Shown here: one piece after another, positions 37,767 to 47,375 of the stretch
Numbering within the stretch: the first letter of the stretch is position 1
Layout of the letters: each line of letters opens with the position of its first letter
Source: Hyphomicrobium sp. CS1BSMeth3
GTDB taxonomy: Bacteria; Pseudomonadota; Alphaproteobacteria; Rhizobiales; Hyphomicrobiaceae
NCBI RefSeq assembly: GCF_900117415.1
Contig: NZ_FPEI01000006.1
Location: 186,001-250,000 of the forward strand
Reading direction: 5' to 3'
DNA: 64,000 bases
Made by a program: the position numbers and the translations under genes
The notes under the pieces: generated by a model
The model's database searches: none
What the model saw: the letters and a program-made list of their open reading frames with translations, nothing else
Told to the model about the DNA's origin: nothing

Positions 37767-37794
37767 GTGCGCCACCTTGATGGGGGTGGCGCAC
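37767..37794. promoter_or_regulatory. Perfect inverted repeat upstream of fdnG
   Basis: GTGCGCCACC and GGTGGCGCAC form a ten-base perfect inverted repeat around TTGATGGG, ending 55 bases before the fdnG ATG. No T-run follows. It could be an operator or a leader hairpin controlling the formate dehydrogenase operon; the binding factor is unknown. Confidence 0.6.
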
Positions 37795-37849
37795 TGCAGT
37801 CTTCTCCTTGGAAGAACAATAAGTATTTTTCAAAGGAGGTGGCTGAACC

Positions 37850-40800
37850 ATGAACATTGAAGTATCACGCCGAAGGTTCATGCAGCTGGCCGGTGCCGGC
37901 GCCGCAGGAACCGCGATCGGCGCGCTTGGCTTCGCAGAGGCGGAGGCGCAAGTCTCGGCCCACGTGAAGCCCTTCCGGCTCGTCCAGACCAAGGAAGCGC
38001 GCACGACCTGCCCGTATTGCGCAGTGAGCTGCGGAATGCTCGTCTATGCGGCCCCGAGCAAGGCCAGCAGCGGCAAGCTGGAAGTCGTTCACATCGAGGG
38101 CGATGCCGACCATCCGGTCAATCGTGGAACGCTGTGCCCGAAGGGTGCCGCCGCGATCGACTACATTCATTCCGCAACGCGCGTGAAGACGCCCATGTAC
38201 CGCAAGCCCGGTACGGCCAAGTTCGAGCCGTGTACCTGGGACTTCGCCATGGAGCGGATCGCGAAGCTGATGAAGGAGGACCGCGACGCGAACTTCGTCG
38301 AGAAGAACGCGGCCGGCACCACCGTCAACCGCTGGACGACCACGGCATTCCTCTCCGGCAGCTCGGTCACGAATGAGACCGGCTGGGTTACCTACAAGGT
38401 CGCGCGTGGCCTCGGTCTCCTGCAGATCGAAAACCAGGCGAGGATCTGACACGGACCGACGGTGTCCAGTCTGGGCCCGACATTCGGTCGCGGTGCGATG
38501 ACCAACAGTTGGACGGATATCCGTAACACGGATCTCGTCCTCGTCATGGGCGGCAATGCCGCCGAAGCTCACCCCTGCGGATTCAAGTGGGTCACCGAGG
38601 CGAAAGCCGAGCGTGGCGCCAAGCTCATGGTGGTCGATCCGCGCTTCACGCGCTCGGCGGCCGTGGCTGACCACTATGCGCCGATCCGGCCGGGGACCGA
38701 CGTCGCCTTCCTTTCCGGCGTCGTGAACTACCTGCTTAGCAACGACAAGATCCACAAGGAGTACGTCCGCCACTACACGAACGCGGCCTATCTGGTGAAG
38801 GAAGGCTATGCCTTCAACGAAGGCTTCTTCTCCGGGTACGACGAATCGAAGGCGACGTACGACCGCAGCTCCTGGGAGTACGAGATCGGTGCGGACGGCT
38901 ATGCCGTGCGCGACATGACGCTCGAGCACCCACGCTCGGTCTTCCAGCTCATGAAGAAGCATTTCGCGGTCTACACACCCGAGATGGTTTCACGCGTGAG
39001 CGGCACACCGCAGGACAGGTTCCTGAAGGTCTGCGACTGGATCGCCTCGACCGCCAATGGCGAGCGGGCGATGACGATCATGTACGCGCTCGGCTGGACA
39101 CAGCATTCGCACGGTGCCCAGAACATCCGCTCCGCGGCGATGATCCAGCTCCTGTGCGGCAACATCGGCGTTCCCGGTGGTGGCGTGAACGCACTGCGCG
39201 GTCACTCCAACGTCCAGGGCATCACCGATGTCGGCACGCTCACAGCAGCCATTCCCGGCTACCTGAACCTGCCGGCGGAGAACGAGCCGACCCTCGAATC
39301 GCACTTGGGCAAGCGCACGTTCAAGCCGCTCCAGGCCAACCAGACGAGCTACTGGCAGAACTACCGGAAGTTCTATGTGAGCTTCCTGAAGTCGTTCTAC
39401 GGCACCAAGGCGACGCCGGAGAACAACTTCGGCTACGACTGGCTGCCGAAGCTGGACGTCGCCTACGACTGCCTCAGAATGTTCGACCTGATCAATCAGG
39501 GCAAAACGAACGTCCTGATCTGTCAGGGCTTCAACCCGCTCATGGCCATCGCGGACTCGAACAAGAGTGCCGCCGGCCTCGCGAAGCTGAAGCTGCTCGT
39601 CAGCATCGATCCGATCGAGACCGACACGGCGCGCTTCTGGGAGAATCACGGCGAGTTCAACAACGTCGATCCCGCCAAGATTCAAACCGAAGTGTTCATG
39701 CTGCCCGTCACCTCGTTCGCCGAGGAGTCGGGAAGCCTGACCAACTCGAGCCGCTGCATCTCGTGGAAATGGCAGGCGGCGGATCCCTATCATGACTCAC
39801 GCACCGACGTGGTCATCCTGGCGGATCTGTTCAACCGCATCCGCAAGGCCTACGAGACCCAAGGCGGCAAGGGTGCCGAGCCGCTTCTCGCGGTCGACTG
39901 GTCGTACAAGAATCCGGCGGAGCCGAGCGCTGACGAGCTCTTGAAGGAGCTCAACGGCAAGGCGCTGGTGGATCTCAAGGACGCCGGCGGCAAGGTCACG
40001 CGTCAGGCCGGCTCGCAGCTCGCGAGCTTCGGCGAGATGCGCGACGACGGCTCGACCGATGGTGCCATGTGGATCTACACGGGCGTCTACGGCCCTGCGG
40101 GCAATCTCTCGCAGCGTCGCGACAACGCTGATCCATCGGGCCTCGGCGTCTACGGCAACTGGGGCTTCTCGTGGCCCGCCAATCGCCGCATCCAGTACAA
40201 TCGCGCCTCGGCCGATCCGGAAGGCAAGCCGTGGAGCGAGCGCAAGAAGTACATGTTCTGGAACGGCGAGCGCTGGACCGGACCGGATGTGCCGGACTAT
40301 GTGCCGACCATCCCGCCATCCCAGGCAACCGGCCCCTTCATCATGAACCCCGAAGGCGTCTCCCGCCTCTGGGTGCGTGGATTGATGGCGGACGGGCCGT
40401 TCCCCGTGCACTACGAGCCGTTCGAGTCGCCGGTGACGAACCCGGTCTTCCCGAAGCTGAAGGGCAATCCGGCGGCACGCATCTTCCAGCGTGACCGGCC
40501 GTCCTTCGGCGACGCGAAGGAGTTCCCGATCGTCGCCACGACCTACCGCCTCGTCGAGCATTTCCACTACTGGACGAAGGGCGTGCACATGAATGCGGTC
40601 GTGCAGCCCGAGTTCTTCGTGGAGATGTCCGAGCAGCTCGCCGCTGAGAAAGGCATCAAGCATGGCGGCTGGGTGCGCGTGTGGTCCAAGCGCGGATCGG
40701 TCAAGGGCAAGGCCGTGGTGACCAAGCGGCTGAAGCCACTGACGATCGATGGCAGGACGGTTCACACCGTCGGCCTGCCGCTCAACTTCGGCTTCATCGG

Positions 40801-40924
40801 CGTGGCCCGCAAGGCCAATCCGATCAACGGGCTGACGCCACCGGTCGGTGACGCCAACTCGCAGACGCCGGAGTACAAGGCGTTTCTCGTCAACGTCGAG
40901 CCCATCGTCGGGCCGGTGGCATAG
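37850..40924 (+). CDS. fdnG: Formate dehydrogenase-N alpha subunit, selenocysteine-containing
   Basis: A 1024-residue molybdenum enzyme subunit read through an in-frame TGA at 38447-38449 as Sec200. A Tat signal ([10 protein letters not shown]) leads to the periplasm. The first [4Fe-4S] cluster has Cys54, Cys57, Cys61 and Cys96. The UGA sits in the sequence NQARI-Sec-HGPTV, where E. coli FdnG and FdoG have Sec196, and both flanks align without a gap, so this is not a frameshift. The subunit oxidises formate to CO2 and passes electrons to FdnH. AAAGGAGG lies upstream of the ATG. Reading the UGA needs selA, selB, selC and selD, none of which lies in this window. Confidence 0.96.
38447..38480 (+). 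promoter_or_regulatory. UGA selenocysteine codon with SECIS-like hairpin
   Basis: Fourteen bases behind the UGA, GUCC (38464-38467) pairs with GGGC (38473-38476) around the loop AGUCU. The same loop sequence crowns the SECIS hairpin in E. coli fdnG. It is the expected binding site for SelB. Confidence 0.85.
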
Positions 40925-40938
40925 GGGAGAGCACAGAC

Positions 40939-41877
40939 ATGTTTCCAGCAATCCCCAATCCCACCACGGACAAGTCCAACGCCCGGTTCGGCGAGAAGGA
41001 CATGATCCGCCGCTCGGCCTCCACGATCACGCCGCCCGCCAAGCGGCAGACCGAGGTCGCCAAGCTGATCGACGTGTCGAAGTGCATCGGCTGCAAGGCG
41101 TGCCAGACGGCGTGCCTCGAGTGGAACCAGCTCACGGAGGAAGTCGGCGTCAATGTGGGTGTCTACGACAACCCGCATGACCTGACGGCCAATAGCTGGA
41201 CGCTGATGCGCTACACCGAGTACGAGAACCCGGAGAGCGGCAATCTCGAGTGGCTGATCCGCAAGGACGGCTGCATGCACTGCGAGGATCCGGGCTGCCT
41301 CAAGGCGTGTCCCTCACCGGGCGCGATCGTGCAGTACTCCAACGGCATCGTCGATTTCGTGAAGGAGAACTGCATCGGCTGCGGGTACTGTATCAAGGGC
41401 TGTCCCTTCAACATTCCCCGCATCTCGCGCGCCGACCACAAGGCCTACAAGTGCACGCTCTGCTCGGATCGTGTGGCTGTCGGCCAGGGCCCGGCGTGCC
41501 AGAAAGCCTGCCCGACTCAGGCCATCGTCTTCGGCACCAAGGATGAGATGAAGGCCTGGGCAGCAAAGCGCATCGCCGACCTGAAGTCGCGCGGCTTTGC
41601 CAAAGCGGGACTTTACGACCCGCCGGGCGTGCAGGGCACGCACGTCATGTACGTGCTCCATCATGCCGACAAGCCGCAGCTCTATGCCGGTCTCGCCGAG
41701 AACCCGAGGATCAGTCCGATCGTCGAGGCCTGGAAGGGTGTCGGCAAATACGCAGGACTGGCGCTGATCGGCCTCACGGCGGCGGCCGGCGTCATCCATC
41801 ACTTGCTGCAGGGCCCCAACCGCGTGACGTCCGAAGACGAGGAGAACGCGGAGAAGCTGGCAGGAGGCAAGTCGTGA
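40939..41877 (+). CDS. fdnH: Formate dehydrogenase-N beta subunit (iron-sulfur)
   Basis: A 312-residue ferredoxin-like subunit with four cysteine clusters: [35 protein letters not shown] and CTLCSDR...CQKAC, enough for four [4Fe-4S] centres. A C-terminal membrane helix ([20 protein letters not shown]) anchors it to the inner membrane, as in E. coli FdnH. It relays electrons from FdnG to the cytochrome subunit. Its stop overlaps the GTG of fdnI. Confidence 0.95.
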   Translation: MFPAIPNPTTDKSNARFGEKDMIRRSASTITPPAKRQTEVAKLIDVSKCIGCKACQTACLEWNQLTEEVGVNVGVYDNPHDLTANSWTLMRYTEYENPESGNLEWLIRKDGCMHCEDPGCLKACPSPGAIVQYSNGIVDFVKENCIGCGYCIKGCPFNIPRISRADHKAYKCTLCSDRVAVGQGPACQKACPTQAIVFGTKDEMKAWAAKRIADLKSRGFAKAGLYDPPGVQGTHVMYVLHHADKPQLYAGLAENPRISPIVEAWKGVGKYAGLALIGLTAAAGVIHHLLQGPNRVTSEDEENAEKLAGGKS

Positions 41878-42569
41878 GCACACATGACGATGGCAGCGGC
41901 GCACACATGCGGGTGCGCCGCTATTCGGGAAGCGCCCGCATCAATCACTGGATCGTGGCGATCAGCTTCGTTCTGCTCTTGCTGAGCGGGCTGTCGCTCT
42001 TCCATCCAAGCCTCTTCTGGTTGGCCGGTCTCTTCGGCGGAGGTACGACCGTCCGCTGGCTCCACCCCTGGATCGGGGTGGTGCTGGTGGTCGGGTTCAT
42101 CGGCCTGTTCCTGCGCTTTTTCGCGCAGAACCTGCCCGAGCGCACGGACTGGGTCTGGCTCGCACGCATCCGCCATGTCCTCAAGGGCGATGACGAATAT
42201 CTGCCGGAAGTCGGCAAGTACAATGCCGGGCAGAAGTTCGTCTTCTGGTCGCAGTCCATCCTGGTGATCGTACTTTTCGTCACCGGTCTCGGGCTGTGGG
42301 CGCCTGGGCTCGCCTATGTCGAGGGGCTCTTCGGCTTCAAGGCAACCATCGATCAGCTCCGCATGGCGGCATTGATCCATGCCGGCGCCGCGGTGCTCGC
42401 GATCACGATCTGGATCGTTCACGTTTACGCAGCGATCTGGGTCCGCGGTACGATCAGTGCCATGACGCGCGGCTTCGTCACCGGCGGCTGGGGCTGGCGT
42501 CATCACCGCAAGTGGTTGCGCAAGGAAGTCGGCCACGACGAACGCTCACGCGTCACGCCGGCCGAGTAG
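41874..42569 (+). CDS. fdnI: Formate dehydrogenase-N gamma subunit (cytochrome b)
   Basis: A 231-residue membrane protein with four hydrophobic segments. Haem-ligand histidines are likely in [23 protein letters not shown] and the last helix (IVHVYAAIW). It passes electrons to the quinone pool, and with a periplasmic FdnG this generates proton-motive force. The start is a GTG that overlaps the fdnH stop by four bases. Confidence 0.93.
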   Translation: MSTHDDGSGAHMRVRRYSGSARINHWIVAISFVLLLLSGLSLFHPSLFWLAGLFGGGTTVRWLHPWIGVVLVVGFIGLFLRFFAQNLPERTDWVWLARIRHVLKGDDEYLPEVGKYNAGQKFVFWSQSILVIVLFVTGLGLWAPGLAYVEGLFGFKATIDQLRMAALIHAGAAVLAITIWIVHVYAAIWVRGTISAMTRGFVTGGWGWRHHRKWLRKEVGHDERSRVTPAE

Positions 42570-42602
42570 TTCGGCGCACGCTGCGGCAGGAGGTGCCTAT
42601 TC

Positions 42603-43520
42603 ATGCCGAGCGGGCGTCGCATCGTCGGCGACATGACCAACATCGGGGAGCAGGCGAAGCCACCGTTCGCCGTGCTCCCCGATCCATCGTCGCTCTTTCT
42701 CGCACGCGCCGAGCGTTTGAGCGCGCTGGCGCCTGACCACGAGCTCGGCCCTTACCTCAGCTTTCTCGCGAAGCTGGCGACGGCGCAGCACGAGGTCGCG
42801 TCCGATCTGCCGCCGGCCTTGCTGCCGCCGGACGATCGCATGGCCCGGTCGCTCGCGCATGGCGTGCCGCCGCTGTCACGCGCGACGATCGAACCCGATG
42901 ACATCATGCTGGCCGCCGTCGAGCGCCTGGTCGCGCGGTTCGGCGCGGTCACGCTTCCTTCTGAAACGGCAACGGCCATCGCGGCTTTGCGCACGGGATT
43001 GCGCTCCGACGGCCATCGCATCGTCGGGGCGGCCCTCAAGGAGGCGTCGCCCGCTCAGGATCTGGCCCAACGCGTCCTGATCCTTGCGGGTCTGCAGGTG
43101 CACTTCTCGCGCCTTGCCGCCATGCTGGATGCAAACGCGCTGAAGCCTGTCGCCAATGCGGCCTGTCCAACGTGCGGCAGTCCGCCGATGGCGAGCACGG
43201 TCGTCGGCTGGCCGCGCGCCTACAACACGCGCTACTGCACCTGCGGCCTCTGCGGGACCATGTGGAACGTGATCCGCGTCACGTGCGTGCTCTGCGGGGC
43301 GACGGACGGCGTGAGCTTCCGCGGCTTCGAGGGCCAGCCGGACACCGTCAAGGCCGAGACCTGCGACACCTGCCGCGGCTACGTGAAGATCGTCTACCAG
43401 GTGAGCAACACCGCTCTCGAGCCGCTCTGCGACGACGTCGCGAGCCTCGGCCTGGACATGATGCTGGCCGAGGAAGGCTGGAAGCGCGGCGGCGAGAACC
43501 CGTTCCTGCTCGGCTACTGA
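42603..43520 (+). CDS. fdhE: Formate dehydrogenase accessory protein FdhE
   Basis: A 305-residue protein needed for assembly of respiratory formate dehydrogenase. The C-terminal half has the rubredoxin-like cysteine pairs CPTCG, CTCGLC, CVLCG and CDTC. The N-terminal half is helical. AGGAGG lies ahead of the ATG at 42603. It is the last intact gene of the fdn operon; foreign-looking sequence starts at the base after its stop. fdhD is not seen in the window. Confidence 0.93.
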   Translation: MPSGRRIVGDMTNIGEQAKPPFAVLPDPSSLFLARAERLSALAPDHELGPYLSFLAKLATAQHEVASDLPPALLPPDDRMARSLAHGVPPLSRATIEPDDIMLAAVERLVARFGAVTLPSETATAIAALRTGLRSDGHRIVGAALKEASPAQDLAQRVLILAGLQVHFSRLAAMLDANALKPVANAACPTCGSPPMASTVVGWPRAYNTRYCTCGLCGTMWNVIRVTCVLCGATDGVSFRGFEGQPDTVKAETCDTCRGYVKIVYQVSNTALEPLCDDVASLGLDMMLAEEGWKRGGENPFLLGY

Positions 43521-43910
43521 CCGGCAGCCGGTAGTGGTAAAACCACCATCTTCAATTTGGTGCAGCGCTTCTGGCAATTATCAAGTGGCGAGATCTCGAT
43601 TGATGGCCAGCGTATCGCCGACGTTCCGCTCGCCTCACTTCGCAGACAGGTGGCCCTGGCGAGTCAGGACGTCTTTCTCTTCGAGGGGACCGTCAGAGAG
43701 AACCTCGTAGGTGCTCTGAAGGATCGGTCGGAGAACGACATTCTGGCCGCTGCGCGGCTGCGCGCGCCGACGTATTCATCAGGAGGCTGCCGCGGGGGGC
43801 TACAATACACAGGTCGGCGACTCGGGGGACGACCGTCGGGTGGCCAGCGACAGAGCTTGTCGATCGCTCGGGTATGCCTGAACATGGTTGGCAACATGAC
43901 ATCTCGGTAG
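43521..43910 (+). pseudogene. Decayed fragment of an exporter-type ABC ATPase
   Basis: Directly behind the fdhE stop, and in its frame, the sequence reads PAAGSGKTTIFNLVQRFW, the inside of a Walker A motif, followed by a normal Q-loop region (VALASQDVFLFEGTVREN). After ARL the frame shifts at least twice: RRLPRG, then GYNTQVGDSGDD, then SGGQRQSLSIARV are each found in different frames, and Walker B is missing. It is the remnant of an MsbA-like export ATPase cut at its 5' end. Confidence 0.85.
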
Positions 43911-43929
43911 CCCCAGAGAGCAGGCTCTA

Positions 43930-45168
43930 ATGTCGAAGCGCCCCGCAGTGATAATCACCGGCCTGCCGTGGATACGCAGCGGCACCGGAAAAGTAATGCA
44001 GGCTCAGGTCGAGTATTTCAAATCGTTGGGGTGGGTCACGATATTCGTGGCCTGCCCGTTTAAGCGGACTGATGCCTATTCGAGGAAGATCTGGAAGAGG
44101 TTCGAGGAAGAGAAGGTGGATCTCGATGCGGACTTCACCGCAATCGCCTCGTTTTGGTGGCGCGTCTCGAAGCCCAGCATCACGCGTAGGCTTTGGGGCC
44201 GCTGGCATGGACAGAATGCCATGCACTGGGCTCTCGAACCCGGCAGAGCCGCTAGCATTCCACACACTCTTATGAGTGTCGCCAAAGAGTTTGATATCAG
44301 GTTGGTTCTAGCCAACCATGTCTACACATTTCCGGTGGCGCAAAAGTTGCGTACGCGATGGTCGTCCAAAGCGCCTATTGCACTCGTGACGCACGATATC
44401 CAGAGCCACGTGCTGCTCGACAACGTGGAGATCAATCCCTTCACCGGACAATTGGACGGGAGTGACGTATTGCTTGATACCGAGTTGCGAACACTCGCTG
44501 GTGCGGACTATCTTATTCATGTATCGAGCGACGATGAGGAGTTTTTTCGCTCCTGTTTGCCAAGCATACCCCATAAGCTTGTTCTGCCCACGATTGATAG
44601 CAGCTTTAAAGGGAGCGATCATGGCGAGGAGGCTCCCTTCTCCGATTTTATTTTCGTCGGTGCCGGGCACATTGCAAATTATCACGCTCTGCAGTGGCTT
44701 CTCAATGATGTCTGGCCGTTAATCGATCCCGACCTGAGAATAAAGATTGTGGGACCGGTGAAGGACCTCATGAGTAAACGGAACCCAACGCTCTACGCTA
44801 CTTTCCAAGAGTTCTTCACTGGCAGCGTTCCCGATGTTTCGCAATGCTATCGTGGATCGCGCTGTGTACTGGCCCCAATGGTCACCGGGCGGGGTGTCTC
44901 GATCAAGACGATAGAGGCGTGTGCATTTGGACTACCTCTTGTAGGAACCTCTTTCGCATACAGAGGTCTGCCTAAGTTGGAGGTCGAGGCGGCAGGTCTA
45001 CGCATGTACGACGAGCCAGAGGCGTTTGCCGAGGCCGCTCGACGGGCGGTTGACACGCCGGCGCCGTTCCAAGAGGCGAGTAAGCGACTATACCGTCGGC
45101 TTTTCAGCGGAGAAGCATACGCAAGCTCCATGAGCCAAGTGCTTGAGCATCTCGGCCTCTCAGACTAA
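43930..45168 (+). CDS. Glycosyltransferase, GT4-like
   Basis: A 412-residue GT-B glycosyltransferase. The C-terminal donor-binding half is recognisable by FIFVGAGHIANYHALQWLL, by VLAPMVTGRGVSIKTIEACAFG and by the switch to PLVGTSFAYRG. The N-terminal half begins VIITGLPWIRSGTGKV. No signal or membrane segment is present, so it is probably cytoplasmic and acts on a lipid-linked glycan. Base composition is visibly poorer in GC than in the flanking genes. It is the first intact gene of the glycan island. Confidence 0.83.
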   Translation: MSKRPAVIITGLPWIRSGTGKVMQAQVEYFKSLGWVTIFVACPFKRTDAYSRKIWKRFEEEKVDLDADFTAIASFWWRVSKPSITRRLWGRWHGQNAMHWALEPGRAASIPHTLMSVAKEFDIRLVLANHVYTFPVAQKLRTRWSSKAPIALVTHDIQSHVLLDNVEINPFTGQLDGSDVLLDTELRTLAGADYLIHVSSDDEEFFRSCLPSIPHKLVLPTIDSSFKGSDHGEEAPFSDFIFVGAGHIANYHALQWLLNDVWPLIDPDLRIKIVGPVKDLMSKRNPTLYATFQEFFTGSVPDVSQCYRGSRCVLAPMVTGRGVSIKTIEACAFGLPLVGTSFAYRGLPKLEVEAAGLRMYDEPEAFAEAARRAVDTPAPFQEASKRLYRRLFSGEAYASSMSQVLEHLGLSD

Positions 45169-45549
45169 GTGGAACGATGAAAAACCTGGCCCTCGCAATG
45201 TCCAATTGGAGGTCCGTACTTCGTGGATGACGAAATAGCAACATATGCGGAACTGCTTCTTCAGCAGTCTCGCGACGCGCTCTCTGCGCGGTACGTTAAT
45301 GCGGGTAGCCGGACATGGCTTGAAGCAGCAGACGTTCGCTCCCTCACGGTGCAGCCTCTGATCCAAGTTCATCCAAGATTGCGAGCCCTGAAGGATCATG
45401 CGGCGGTCAAAGGGCACAGGACTTTTCCATATGTGTGATGGCGGCGCCATCGACCTTTCCCATGCAAGCGGCTATATGGGTTGCTTGTGCTCGATGCACG
45501 CGGAACTCCATCGAATGCAGGGTTGAGCATACCGGGAGATTGGATAGCC
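45169..45549 (+). other. Orphan stretch inside the island, possible gene remnant
   Basis: A short frame from the GTG at 45223 to 45438 encodes 71 residues (DDEIATYAELLLQQSRDAL ... KGHRTFPYV) that I cannot place in a family. Open stretches continue in other frames to about 45530. The lack of a good start and the frame breaks suggest a remnant rather than a gene. The last bases (GGGAG at about 45534) serve as ribosome-binding site for gmhA. Confidence 0.35.
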
Positions 45550-46146
45550 GTGCTGGCAGAATCTACAACCAGGGCAGGGCTCATCTCGGCGTACTTCGCC
45601 GAAACAGAAACCCTTATAAAGCAGCTCACAACACTGAGTGCGCAAATTGAGCGTGCGGCCGATGCTTGGATCAACGCACTTCGGAATGGCAGGAAGATTA
45701 TTTTCTGTGGAAACGGCGGATCTGCAGCGGACGCACAGCATCTGGCGGCCGAGCTGATGGGGCGCTTTCTCTTGGACCGCGAGCCGATGCCCGCACTCTC
45801 GCTCACGGTGGACACGTCGGCTTTAACCGCAATCGGCAACGACTACGGCTATGAGAACGTGTTTTCGCGCCAGCTACGCGGCATCGGTAAAAAGGGCGAC
45901 GTGTTGGTAGGTCTGTCGACGAGCGGCAATAGCCCGAACGTCTTGCGCGCTTTCGAGACAGCACGAGCGATGGGCATCCTAACAATCGGCTTCACCGGTG
46001 AGCGTGGCGGCAAAATGGAGAAGCTGTCGGATATTCTCCTCGCCGTGCCTCACAAGCAGACGAATCACATACAGGAAGCGCACATCGTTCTTGGACACCT
46101 CGTTTGCGGATTGGTTGAGGCCACTCTTTGCTCTCCCAAGCTCTAG
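45550..46146 (+). CDS. gmhA: D-sedoheptulose 7-phosphate isomerase
   Basis: A 198-residue SIS-domain isomerase making D-glycero-D-manno-heptose 7-phosphate from sedoheptulose 7-phosphate. GmhA signatures are FCGNGGSAADAQHLAAEL, TALGND-like TAIGNDYGYENVF, GLSTSGNSPNVL and the C-terminal IQEAHIVLGHLVC with catalytic His. The GTG at 45550 is preferred: GGGAG lies about 12 bases upstream and the length then matches the family; earlier TTG or GTG starts would add 21-23 residues. It overlaps the next gene by 19 bases. Confidence 0.9.
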   Translation: MLAESTTRAGLISAYFAETETLIKQLTTLSAQIERAADAWINALRNGRKIIFCGNGGSAADAQHLAAELMGRFLLDREPMPALSLTVDTSALTAIGNDYGYENVFSRQLRGIGKKGDVLVGLSTSGNSPNVLRAFETARAMGILTIGFTGERGGKMEKLSDILLAVPHKQTNHIQEAHIVLGHLVCGLVEATLCSPKL

Positions 46147-47375
46147 TCCTCTGTGGCGGTCTAGGAACCCGGTTGGGAGAACTCACCGCGTCGACGCCTA
46201 AGCCGATGCTGCCCGTAGCCGGCCGCCCTTTTCTGGAACACTTGCTTCAAGAAATTGCCCGCTACGGCGTGACGCATATCGTGCTGCTTGCCGGCCGTTT
46301 TGGTGAGCAGATTGCGGACTTATACGACGGTCGTCGCCTGTTTGGCGCTCACATCGAGGTTTTGGTGGAGCGGGAGCCGTTGGGGACAGCTGGAGCTCTG
46401 CGTTTTGCAGAGGAGAGGCTGGCGTCTGAATTCCTGCTGCTCAACGGCGACTCCTGGATCGACGCCGATCTCGTTCACTTTGCCCTTCAATGGCGCACGG
46501 CAAAGGCGGTTCAGCCAACGCTTGCAGCTCAGATGTTGCTGCAGTCAGTTCCGGACGTCGGACGGTATGGCAGCGTGATGGTTGACAACGGTCGTGTCAC
46601 GGCCTTTCGAGAGAAGGCTCGCGACTTGGCCGGCTGTTCCGGCCATATCAATGCCGGCGTCTATCTCCTGTCGAAGGAAGTCATCGGCTTAATTCCCGGA
46701 GGCGTCGCAAGCTCGCTGGAAGCCGATATCTTGCCGCTCCTGATCTCGAGCAGGCAGGTCGTTGCCGTCGCCGCGCCGGAGAACACCTATTTCATTGACA
46801 TAGGCGTGCCAGAATCTCTTGCCCGAGCGCAAGAAGCATTGCAGCGAGCGCGCACGCGGGCGGCAGTATTTTTCGATAGGGACGGGACGCTCAATCGTGA
46901 CTTTGGCTACACCCATCGGGTTGAAGACCTAGCGTGGATGCAGGACGCCCGCGAAGCGATAGCTTTTGCCAATGCGGCGGGCTTTTTGGTCTTCGTCGTC
47001 ACCAACCAGGCAGGCGTAGCACGCGGACTCTATGACGAAAGGGCGATTGCGGCTTTCCACGGAGCTATGCAGGAGCAGCTGTTCGATTTTGGCGCCCATA
47101 TTGATGCCATCGAATGGTGTCCCCATCACATTGACGGCCTCGTTGAGGCGTATCGCAAGCAGTGCGGATGTCGCAAACCTCTTCCCGGCATGCTCAACAA
47201 TCTGCTTGGCGCTTGGCCGGCTGATCGAACTCGCAGCCTCCTTATCGGCGACGCCGAGACGGACATGCAGGCGGCCGGCGCGGCCGGTATCCGGGCCTTT
47301 CGATATGAAGGTGGTTCGTTACTGAAACTATTGCAGAAGGCGATTTCAACATTCGAGGAAGGACATGTGGATTAG
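46128..47375 (+). CDS. Bifunctional HddC-GmhB: heptose-1-phosphate guanylyltransferase fused to heptose bisphosphate phosphatase
   Basis: A 415-residue fusion. Residues 1-240 are a sugar nucleotidyltransferase (LCGGLGTRLGELTASTPKPM, GDSWIDADL) of the HddC type. Residues 243-405 are a HAD phosphatase of the GmhB type with Asp250 and Asp252 in FDRDGTLNRD, VTNQAGVARG, and zinc-binding Cys/His in CPHH and CGCRKP. The two activities flank each other in the pathway: the phosphatase makes heptose 1-phosphate, which the other domain joins to GMP. The start is a TTG with GAGG upstream, inside the gmhA end. GMP rather than AMP is inferred from the HddA neighbour. Confidence 0.85.
   Translation: MLSQALVLCGGLGTRLGELTASTPKPMLPVAGRPFLEHLLQEIARYGVTHIVLLAGRFGEQIADLYDGRRLFGAHIEVLVEREPLGTAGALRFAEERLASEFLLLNGDSWIDADLVHFALQWRTAKAVQPTLAAQMLLQSVPDVGRYGSVMVDNGRVTAFREKARDLAGCSGHINAGVYLLSKEVIGLIPGGVASSLEADILPLLISSRQVVAVAAPENTYFIDIGVPESLARAQEALQRARTRAAVFFDRDGTLNRDFGYTHRVEDLAWMQDAREAIAFANAAGFLVFVVTNQAGVARGLYDERAIAAFHGAMQEQLFDFGAHIDAIEWCPHHIDGLVEAYRKQCGCRKPLPGMLNNLLGAWPADRTRSLLIGDAETDMQAAGAAGIRAFRYEGGSLLKLLQKAISTFEEGHVD

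Noticed and set aside
37767-37794. The inverted repeat before fdnG as a terminator of the MetE-like gene.
   Set aside because: No T-run follows on either strand, and the repeat lies close to the fdnG start; a regulatory role is more likely.
38447-38449. An in-frame stop splitting the formate dehydrogenase gene, as if it were broken.
   Set aside because: The codon is TGA, aligns with the Sec position of FdnG, and has a SECIS-like hairpin behind it; both flanks match without a gap.
43400-43600. A possible left attachment site, that is, a copy of the 3' end of tRNA-Asn at the island's left junction.
   Set aside because: I looked for the GATTCGAACC core and the acceptor sequence near 43521 and found neither, so no att pair is claimed.
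43521-43910. An intact 117-codon gene with ABC signature motif.
   Set aside because: It lacks the start of the P-loop and Walker B, and the normal sequence is spread over several frames.
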